A stretch of DNA of 64,000 bases. It comes from Eutypa lata. Taxonomy: Eukaryota > Ascomycota > Sordariomycetes > Xylariales > Diatrypaceae. The notes under the pieces were generated by a model. It searched no databases, had not been told where the DNA came from, and saw only the letters and a list, made by a program, of their open reading frames with translations. Made by a program: the position numbers and the translations under genes. The first letter of the stretch is position 1; every line of letters starts with the position of its first letter. The stretch lies in assembly GCA_022661535.1 (NCBI GenBank), contig JAKULF010000009.1:2790001-2854000 (forward strand), given 5' to 3'. Positions 53,431 to 64,000 of this stretch are shown piece by piece.

Positions 53431-55924
53431 TAATAATATATTAATAATATATAATTTATATAATAAATTATTAAAATAAATAAATTTTATATATTATTTA
53501 ATTAATACGTTAAAAATTAAAACATTAATTTATAAATTTGTTAAATATAAATTTTTCTTTAATTATTTAATTATAATAAATTAATAATAAATAATTATTA
53601 TATTAATAAAAGTTTAAATATATTTTAAATTTTTTTTTAAAATTTTAATAATTATATTTATTATAATTTAAAAAACGTTTATTTAATTATATAATATTTA
53701 AATTTAATTTTAAATTTTACGTAATTAAAATTATATATTTAAAAATATTAAATTTTTATAAATATATAATAATAATTATAAAAAATTAAAAAAAAGAATT
53801 TAATAAATTTTTTTAAAATAATATTATATTAATATATTAAAAATATAATTAAATAATTAAAATATTATATATAAAAACATTTATAATATAAACGTAATTT
53901 TAACGAAATAAAATTATTTATTAATATATATTAATATTTTTAAAAAGGGTTTTTTTTAAACTTTTAAAAAAAAAATTATATTAATATTATAAAAAATAAT
54001 TATTAATTTTATATATTAAACTTTTCGTAATTTTTAAATTTTTAAATAAAATAAAATAAGTTTTATTATAAATTTTCTTTTTTAATTTTTTATATTATTT
54101 ATTATTTTTTAAAAAAAAATAAAAAAACTTTTTATTAAAATTTTTATTAAAATTTTTATAATTTAAAATATTTCGTTTTTTATTATTAAATTTTTTTAAA
54201 AATTATAAAAAAAGAAATTCGTTATTATTTTATTTTTTAATTAAAATCATCGTATTAAATCTTTATATTATATATTATTAAAATCTTTATATAAAATTAA
54301 TAATTAATTACGAAAATATTAATATTAATAATAATTAAATATAAATTTATTATTAAATTTAAACTTTTATTATTAAAGATTTATTTATATTTTATATTTT
54401 AATATAAATTAATAACGTTATAATACGTTTTAATTCTTTTATTATTATATTTAATAAAAAAATAATAAATAATAATTTATTTAAATCTTTAAAATTAAAT
54501 AAATAAATTAAAGTTTAAATATTACTTTTAACTTTTAAAATCGATTTAACGTTTTTTAATCTTTTTTAATATTTTTTTAATTTTTTTATATTATTTAACC
54601 TTTTTAATAAATTATTATTTTTGAAATTTTTATTATATAAAATTTTTATTATAAATTTATTTTTTATTATTTTAATAAGTTATTTATTATTATTAAAAAA
54701 TAAAAATAAAAATAAAATTTCTTAAAATTTCTTTTATTTAAATATATTTTTTTTAAAGTTTTATATTAATTTTTAAAGTAAAGTTATTATAAAAAAATTA
54801 TTATTAAACTTTATAAAAAACCTTTTTAATAAAACGTTAATATTAATTTTTAATATTAATTTTATTAATAATAAATTTATTTTTTCTTTATCTTTTAAAG
54901 TTTAAAGTTTTTTCGATTTTATATTAAATTTTACGAATTTATTCGTTATATTTTATTATATATATATCGATATTAATAAAATTATTTATTTAAAAACTTT
55001 TATTAAAAAATTACGTATTTTTATTAAAAAATTTAAACTTTAAAAAATTTATTTTAAAAGATTTATTAATAAATTTTAAAATTTTTATATTAAAATTTTT
55101 TTTTAAAAACGATTTTTTATTTATTAAATATATTTTAAAATTTATTAATTTTTTTAAAATAAATTTATAAATAAATTATATAATTAATATAAACCTTTTT
55201 AAATCGTTATTTATAAACTTTTTTAATAAAAATTTTAATTTTATATTTTAAAATAATCTTTTGCGATTTTAATTTAAAATTTAATTAAAAAATTTATTTA
55301 TAACTTTATAATTATTAAAATAAATATTTATTTATATAATATTATTAAAAGTTAAAAGTTATATTATTAATTTTAAATAATTTAATATATTATTAAAAAT
55401 TTAAATCGAAAAACTTTAATTATATAAATATTATTTTAATTATAAACGTTAAAATAATAACGTATTTTTTCGTTTAATTTAATAATTTTAAGTTATTATT
55501 TCATTATTTTAATAAATATTTTATTCGTATTTATAATAATATAATTATTTAAAGTTTTTTAATTTATTATTAATAAAAAATAAATTTAAAAATTTGTTTT
55601 ATATAAAAAATATTTAATATTAATAATAAAACTTTACGAATTATTAATAAAGATTATTAAAAAATAATTTAAGTTTTTTAATATATTATTATATATTAAT
55701 TTAATTTTAATTATATAAAATTAAAAATTAAATTTATATATTATATTATTAAATTCTTTTTATAAAAAATATAATAAACGTAATTATTTAAAATTTAAAA
55801 AATTATAAATGAAATTAAAATTTTATTAATATAATATTTTTTTTAATATAATAATATTTTTAATTCATTATTTAAATTAAAATTAAAAAAATTATTTAAT
55901 TTAATTAATAAATTAATTTAATTA

Positions 55925-56170
55925 TAAAATCGTTGCGCGCGACGATATAATTATTAACAAGCGGCGGTAAAACATTTATTATTCGTATTATTATTACAAA
56001 AAAAAAAGTTTTATAATAATTAATTTCTTTTTAAATAAATGTCGCGGCTATTAATGCGGTTATTTATATATAAAAAACGAAGTTATTTAAACATATAAAA
56101 AATAATATTATCGTTATAAATAAATAATCTCGCGTTGTAAAAGTTACGCTTACGTTACGAGCGTTTTTAT
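55925..56170 (+). pseudogene. Less-mutated island, possible helicase relic of a transposon
   Basis: This island keeps GC-containing words within the AT block. In one frame, 55957-55977 encodes TSGGKTF, similar to a P-loop. The same frame, broken by stops of the TAA type that RIP makes from CAA, reads NVAAINA at about 56038-56058, reminiscent of motif Ia of SF1 helicases (Pif1/Helitron or Upf1-like). The match is short and the family cannot be fixed by eye. Confidence 0.3.
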
Positions 56171-58339
56171 ATATAATTTTTAAATTACTTAATTATATTT
56201 TTAATATATTAATATATCGATTTTAAATTTTCTTAAATAATTAAAAATTACGATAAAATTAAAAATAAACGTTATCGCTTATAAAAAGTTACGTATTTAT
56301 TTATTAATTTAAATAATTTTTAATAAACGAGTTTTTTTTATTTTATTTAAATTTTTACGATAATTATCGTATATCGATTAAATAAAATAAACATTTAATA
56401 AGTTAATAATGCGAATTTATAATTATTATTCTTTAAACGTAACGATTTAATAACGCATAAATTTTATTCGTTTTAACGGTTTATTATATAATATATATAT
56501 TATAAATGTATTATATATTATATATTTTATATAAATAAATTATTAATATAAAAGTAATAATAATAATAATAATTTAATTATAAAAATATAATTTTAATAT
56601 TTAATTAAATAATTTATATATAATTTTTATTTAAATTATAAAATATTATAAAAAGTTAAATTTAAAATAATTTCGTTTAATTTCGAAAAAAAATTTATTT
56701 ATTTATTTAATAACTTTATAATTTTATCGAAAATAAAAAATATTTAAATATTAAACTTTAAATTTTTATAAAACGTAATTAAAAATTTAATTATTTATAA
56801 TTATAATTTAATAAAATAATTTTTTTATAAATTTATAAATAATAAATATATTTAAATTTAAAAAAATAAATATATTTATTTAATATAAAAATTTAAAATT
56901 TAAATAATATAAAATATTTAATTATAATATTTATATTTAATAATATTAATAAAAATTTAAATTAATAAAAATAAATAAATTTTTATAATTTTTATTAAAA
57001 ATTAATAATTTTAATAATAAATAATATTTTAATAATAAATAAAAAAGTTTATAAAAAAATTTAAATCGTTATTTTAAAAAAAATTAAAAAATATAAAAAA
57101 TTTATTTATTAATTTTTATTTTTATTTTTATTTTTATAAAAACTTTTAACGTTTTTTAATATAAATTTAATATAATAATTTTATATTTAAAAAGAAATTA
57201 TATAAAAAGGTTTTTTATTATTAAAAATTATATTTAAATAAAAATAAATACGAAAAAATAATTATTAAAAGAAAAGTTTTATTATTATAATAAAAACTTA
57301 TAAAATTTAAATAAAATATAATAATATAATTTATAAAAATAAATTATTTTATTTATTATTAAATATTAAAAATTTATTAAAAAATTTAAATCTTTAAAAA
57401 TAAATTTATATTAAATAAAATAAAATATTTCGTTTTTTATTATTATTAAAAAAAACTTTTAATTTTATAAATAATATTCTTTTTAAAAATTAATTAATAA
57501 TTTATAAATTATTATTATATTAAAATAAAAAACGTTAAAAAATAAAATAATAAAAACTTTAATAAATTATATAATATTTAAAAAAAAATTTAAAAATTAA
57601 AAATTAAAAAAATAATAATAAAAATAAACATTTTATTTAATTAAATTATTTTATTAAAATTAAAATATTTAAATATATATATTTAAAAAATATATATAAA
57701 ACGTAAAAAGTTTAATAATAATAAAAGTATAAATATAAAAATTAATTAATAAAATTTAAAATAAAATTAAAATTAATACGATTTAAATATATAATAAAAA
57801 AACTTTATAAAATTAATTAATTTCGAATTAAATTTTTATAAATAAATTTAAATAAAATTAATAACTTTTAATTCGAAATTAAAATAATATTAATAATTTT
57901 ATTAAATTTATAAAAGAAAATTAAAATTTTAATTATATATATTTTTAAAATTTTATAACTTATTTAATTTGAATTATTTATAATTAGAAATAATTATATT
58001 AATTATATAATAATAATAATTAAATAATATATAAAAATTAAAAATTAAAAATTAATAAATTTTATAATTATTATAATTTATTACTTTATAATTTATAATT
58101 TAAATATAAATTATTTATAATTTAAAAAGTTTTAAATTTATAATTAATATATAATTATATATATTATTATTATTAATTTTACGTCGATAATTTATTATAT
58201 TAATTATATTAACTTAAATATAAATATACGATATATTTTTCGTTTATATTTTACGTATTAAAAATGTAATATTTAATATTATAATTAAAATATTATAAAA
58301 GCTTATAAAATAAATTATAACTTAACGATTTAATAAAAT

Positions 58340-59030
58340 TAAATTAAGTAATTTAAAGCGTTTTTTTTAACTTTAAACGAGCCGTAAATAAACCGTTACG
58401 ATTAAGTTATCGAATCGTTAAATATACGTTATAATAAGCTTTAAAGATAAAAATCGTTAAATCGAACCGGTAATTACTTTAATTTTCGAATAAAAATCAT
58501 TTCTTTATCTTTATTAATTTATAAACTCGATTTAATTTTTATTATTTTTTACGTTAACGAATTTTATTTTTATAATTAATTAATAATTAATAAAAGTTTA
58601 AATCGTTAAATCGAAAATATTAATTAATTATAATTCGATTATAATTATTATTAATTAACGATTATTATATTCGTCGTAAAGAATTTATTTAATTAATCGT
58701 TATAAAGTTTAAACTTTTTAATAAACGAAAAAAGAAATACTTAAAAGCTTTTTATATAATTAAATCGCGGTTAAATCGACGTAATAATACGTTAAAAAAC
58801 TAAGTTTATAAATAAATAAATAAAACTTAATAACGATATAATATATTAAATTTAATAATTAATAAAATTTATTAATTACGTTATATATTTTTTATCGAAA
58901 AATAACCGAAATTACATTATTAACGCCGAGTATTTATTACGAAAAAAACCTTAAATTCGATTTTTAAAAGTAATAAATCGAAAACGATAATCGTTAAAAA
59001 AATCGAACTTTTTTTAAAAATAATAATAAT
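58340..59030. pseudogene. Less-mutated island in the RIP block, unidentified
   Basis: A stretch with many more CG, TCG and ACG words than its surroundings, which suggests a former coding region of a repeat. Stops interrupt all frames. I could not recognise a family on either strand. Confidence 0.3.
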
Positions 59031-59660
59031 TAAATTTTTAATTATTAAATTAAATAATTTATAATTATATATAAATAATTATAATAATTTTATAAAAATA
59101 ATCTTTTTATAATTATTATTTTTATATTTATATTTTATTAAAATTAACGATTTTTATTTTTATTTATTTTTATTTATTTTTATTTTTTAAAATTTAATTT
59201 TAAATAAATAATTTTTATTATATTTATAAATATTACGATATTATTAAAATATTCGTTTTTATTTTTTTATTAAAAATTATAACAAAAAATTATTTATTAA
59301 TGTTAATAATTAATAAAGAATAATTAAAAATACGAAAAGTTATATTAATTTTAAATTTATTATTTAAATTTAAAAGATTTTAAAAAATGTTATTTTATTT
59401 TAATTTTAATTATTATTAAAAAAATACGTAAAAAACGAAAATAAATATAAGAATTTAATTTAAAGTTTTTATTTTTATTTTTTTTATATTTAAATATTAT
59501 TTTTAAAAAAAAGTTTTATTATATTTAAAATAATAATTTTTATATAAATTATTAATATATAATAATTATAATCTTTTTTCGTAATTTATTTTTTATAAAG
59601 ATTTATTATATTAAAAGTTATTTAAATATATTATCTTTATTAATTTTATATATTATTATT

Positions 59661-59740
59661 ATATTATATTATATTATATTATATTATATTATATTATATT
59701 ATATTATATTATATTATATTATATTATATTATATTATATT
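59661..59740. repeat. (ATATT)16 microsatellite in the RIP block
   Basis: Sixteen perfect copies of the pentanucleotide ATATT, 80 bp without interruption. Confidence 0.9.
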
Positions 59741-62700
59741 AATAATAACGACGAATTTATATAAAAATTATTATAAATTTAAAAAATTTATTATTATAAT
59801 TTTAATAAAATTTTAAAAAATATATAATTATCGTTTATATTAATAATAAATACGTTATATATATTAATAAATTAAATTAATATTTATTTTATGAAAATAA
59901 AAATATTTAAATATTTTTTAATATTATTAAACGATTTAATGTATTAAATATAATATTAATAATATTAATATTTTATTTTTATTTTTTTTATAAAATAAAT
60001 TTTAAATTAAATATAATTATATTTTAAAAAAAAAATATTATTAAAAATTTTTTAAATCGTTACGTTCGAAAAAAACCGTACGGCTTTTTACTTATAAATA
60101 AGTTACGAAAATCGTTTTTTTTTAAACGAAATCTTTTTTTTATAAAGTAATAGTTAATATAACGCTTTTTATATATATATAAATTTTATAAATTTATAAA
60201 TTATAAGTTTATAAGTTTATAAGTTATAAATTTTATTATTATTTAAATTATTTAATTTTATACTTTATTAAATAAAAATTAAATTTAAAAGTTTTAAATT
60301 ATAATTATTATATTTATAAATTTAATTATTACATTATAAGTTTATTATATTAATTATATTAAAAGTTTATATTTTATTTATTTATATATAATTAATTTTA
60401 AAAATAAATAATTAAGGTTATTATTATTTAAATTAAAGGTTAAATGATTAATAATTAAATAAAGAATTAATATAATATTATTTAAGTTATTTAAATTTAT
60501 AAGTTATAAGTTTAAAATTTTATAAGTTTATAAATTATTTTATAAGTTTATAAATTATAAGTTTATAAATTATAAAATTAAAAATTAAAAATTATAATTT
60601 ATAAATTCGAAAAATAACTTATAAATTCGAAAAATAATTAATAAATTTATAAATTTATAAAGTTAAATAAACTTAAGTTTAAAAGAATTAAAAATATAAA
60701 CCGAAAAGAAAATACATTTAATTAATTATAATTATAAATTATAAATTATATATATATTTTTAATATTTTAACGGTTATTTAATTATTTAAATAATAATTA
60801 AGTAATGAATAACGTAAATTAATAACGTAATTAAATAATTTAAACTTAATATAAAATAACTTTCGATTAAACTTATAAATTTTAATATATAAAAAGTTTA
60901 ATCGTAATAATAAATATTTTAAAATTATAATTAAACGAAAAGTTTAAAACGTAAATAATAAAAAGTAAAAAAATAAATTTTAAAATTAAATAAAAAACCT
61001 CGTAAATTATTTATACGTATTTTTAATATATATATTTAAAAAATTTATTTTATAAAAGTTTATATTTAAAAAAAAGTTTTTAAATTTAAAGAAATTCTTA
61101 ATATATAAAAAAGTTTTATAAAATAAATATTACGTTTTTATAATAAAATAATAAAATAATATATTTTTAAATTAAAAAAAATTAATTAAAAGTTTTATTA
61201 TTAATAAAATATTTAATTAAATTATATATATAATATAAAAGCTTTTAAAATGTTTTTATTTTTATAAAATAAAATAAAATAAATTTAATTATTTAATAAA
61301 ATTATTTAATATAAATAAATATTAATTTTAAATAAAGTTTAAAAAATAAAATATATATTATTAATACGAAAAGTTTATATTAATTTAATAACAAATTTAA
61401 ATTATATATTAAAAAAATATTTTAAAAATTATACGTAATATTTTAAAATATATTTAATATTTAAATTTTTATTATTATTATAAATTATTATTAAAGTATT
61501 TTATTTATTAAAACATTTTTTTATATTAATAAACGATTAATGTTTTAAAAGATTTAAAAGATTTAAGAAAATATATTATAAATTTATTAAAATTAAACTT
61601 TTAATTTTCGTATTAATTTTTACAATTTAATTATTTAATTATTAATTTTTTTTATATCGTAATATTAATAATTTCGTTTATATATATATATATTTAAAGT
61701 TTAATTAAATTATTATTTATTAATAAATCTTTTAATTTTATATATATAATTTACGATATTTATTATTAATTAATACGTTATCGATTATATAAAATTAAAT
61801 AAAATTCGAAATATTTAATTAAAAAATTACGAAAAATCTTAATTAAAAAGTATTAATTATTAATTTCTTTTTTTATATTATATATCATAAATATTTAAAA
61901 AAATAATTTATAAAAACGAGTTTATTAAATAAAAAATAACTTAATTTATAAATCAATTAAATACTTTTAAATTAAATATTAAAAAAAACTTTTAAATTTA
62001 ATAAAGATAATAATTATAAAAAATTATGCATTTTTTATAACGAAAGTGTAATAAATATTCTTTTTATTTAATTCATTTAATTTATTAATTAATATATTCT
62101 TTAATTTTTAAAATAATTTTTAAAATAATTTTAAACTTAATTTTATTATAAATTTATTAAAAACCTTTTAATTAAAAAAGTATAATAATAATATTTATTA
62201 AAACTTTATTCGTTTTAATATATTAAACTTTAATATAATTATTATTAATCTTTTAACATATATCATAATAATTAATTTTAATATTATATTTATTTTAAAT
62301 ATTATAATCTCTTTATTTATTTTAATACATTTATATTATTTTTTAATAAAATAATATTTTTTTAAAAAGCTTTTAATATTAATAATTTTTATTATTATAA
62401 TATTAAATATTAAATATTTAAAATTTTAAACTTTATATAATAACAATTATTTATATAAAATATATAATTTATAATTAATTTATTTAAATTAAAATTATTA
62501 TTAAATTAAAATATTTAAAATATTATTTATATATTTTAATAAACGATTAATATATTTTATATATTTCGATAATAAATTATTTATAAATTAAATTTAAATA
62601 AATATTATTATATTTAAAAAATATTTTTATTTTAAACTTTTCGAAAATTAATCGTAAAATTCGAAATAAAAATAAAATTAATACGATTTTAATAATTAAT

Positions 62701-64000
62701 AAAAAGTTTCTATTAAAATTAATCGAATTTTAATTAATAAAAATTTTAAAGTGAAAATAACCTTAAAAATTAAATTAATTTTAAAAAAGATTTAATATTT
62801 TAATTAAATATATTTTTTAAATTTTATAAATTATTTAAATTTAATTATTTATAACTTATAATATTTAAATCTATAATTTATAAATTTATTTTATATTATA
62901 ATTTTTAAATTTATAATTAATTTATAATTATATATACATAATTATAATAATTAATAAAAATAAAAATAATTATATAATAATAATAATTAAATAATTAATA
63001 AATTTATTTTATAACGTATAAACTTATAACTTTTAAACGTATTTTATAATATATAAATTTATAATTTTTAAATTTATAAATATAAATAATTATAATAAAA
63101 ATATAATAAAAATAATTATAAAAATTATAATAATTAAAAAAAAATTATAATAATTAATGCAAATAATAATAATTATACGATAATAATAATTAAATAATTA
63201 ATATATTTATTTTATAATTTATATTTAAAACTTTAATTATTTATAAATTTAAAAATTTAAAAATTATAATTTATAATTATATAAAAATAATAATTATACG
63301 ATAATAATAATTATATAAAAATAATTTATAAATTTAAAGTTTTAATTATTTAATAATTTTTTAAATTAATATAATTAAATAATATGATTAAATAATAATA
63401 ACTTTAATTATTTATTTAATTTTTAATTAATTAATTTAATTATAAATTAATTAAATTTTTATACGAATATAAAATTAATTATATATATAAAAATAAAATA
63501 AATTTTTTTTATATAATAATTAATATAATTCGTAATATAAAAAAATTATAATATAATAATTAAATTTATAATATTTATAATACATAATAATAATTTCGTA
63601 AACTTTAAAATTTAAATTTTATATAATATAAAAAAAAAGAATTATTTTTTTATTTTTGAATATTTTTATATAAATTTAACTTTTAAATTAAAATTTAAAT
63701 TAATTTCTTATAATTAATTAAAAATTAAAAAATTATTTTATTATAAAAATTATTATTTATATATATATAATAACTTTTAAATAAATAAATATTATTATTT
63801 ATAAAATAAAATTCTTTTATTTAAAAAATTAAAAAAAAGTTTTCGAAATTTATTTATAAATATAAAATTATATTTTTTCTTTTTAAAAAAATAATTTTTT
63901 TTTATAAATTATATTAAATTTAATTATATAATTTAAAAGATTTAATTTTTTAATTAAATTTATATATTTAAACGTTTCGTTTTTAATAATATTTTTTAAT

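Larger units (their letters stand above)
52905..64000. repeat. AT-rich RIP-degenerated repeat block
   Basis: From about 22 bp after the FAD-oxidase stop to the window end the sequence is almost only A and T. The few C are mostly in CG or CT contexts, while CA and TG are nearly absent and TA abounds, as expected after C-to-T changes at CpA on both strands (repeat-induced point mutation). No open frame of useful length exists. It is therefore a graveyard of transposons, possibly several nested. Slightly GC-richer islands remain at about 55925-56170, 58340-59030 and 60050-60170. The far end lies beyond the window. Confidence 0.9.

Noticed and set aside
59661..59740. CRISPR-like or other spaced array
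   Set aside because: It is an uninterrupted microsatellite without spacers, in a eukaryotic sequence.
52905..64000. Mitochondrial DNA insertion as the source of the AT-rich block
   Set aside because: Mitochondrial DNA would keep long open frames and recognisable rRNA or cox/nad genes; here every frame is broken, and the CpA loss points to RIP.

Overview
The window looks like nuclear DNA of a filamentous ascomycete (Pezizomycotina, probably a Sordariomycete). The reasons are short introns of about 50-130 nt with GTAAGT-like donors and CTAAC/CTGAC branch sites, gene content typical of that group, and an 11-kb block of almost pure A+T in which C survives mainly before G, the footprint of repeat-induced point mutation (RIP). 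Exon-intron structures were worked out by hand from splice signals, reading phase and family conservation. There is no transcript support.

Housekeeping part (1-40.6 kb). In order: the 3' part of a LIM-domain protein (+), SUMO (-), CMC4 twin-Cx9C protein (+), Nup84/Nup107 nucleoporin (+), ESCRT-I VPS37 (+), a conserved fungal protein of unknown function (-), a 6.7-kb gene-poor stretch, an F-box protein (+), a large AT-hook protein (-), a hot-dog thioesterase (+), APS kinase MET14 (+), V-ATPase subunit C VMA5 (-), ribosome-biogenesis factor MAK21/NOC1 (-), mitochondrial prolyl-tRNA synthetase (+), and a MET22-type 3'(2'),5'-bisphosphate nucleotidase (-). MET14 makes PAPS and MET22 removes the by-product PAP, so two steps of sulfate assimilation lie about 11 kb apart.

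Accessory part (41.9-52.9 kb). Genes are sparse and look niche-related: a pisatin-demethylase-like cytochrome P450 (-), a seven-helix rhodopsin-domain (PTH11-like) membrane protein (+), a small secreted cysteine-rich protein (+), and a secreted berberine-bridge-type FAD oxidase (+). The P450 and the FAD oxidase could belong to one small biosynthetic locus. The most unusual observation lies here: one intron of the rhodopsin-domain gene and one intron of the FAD-oxidase gene, in unrelated genes 5.6 kb apart, are about 79 % identical along their whole length. This is the signature of introner-like elements (mobile introns). A second, degenerate dispersed repeat with palindromic cores occurs near 38.85 and 50.45 kb.

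AT-rich part (52.9-64 kb). Starting 20-30 bp after the FAD-oxidase stop codon, the sequence turns into a RIP-degenerated repeat block with microsatellites and a few less damaged islands. One island keeps a P-loop-like motif and may be the remains of a transposon-encoded helicase.

Other points of note: a 13-nt internal exon and an ATG-only first exon in CMC4, very short first coding exons in MET14 and the secreted protein, two stop-free introns of length 3n that extend open reading frames if retained, and an unresolved first intron next to a C11 tract in the F-box gene.
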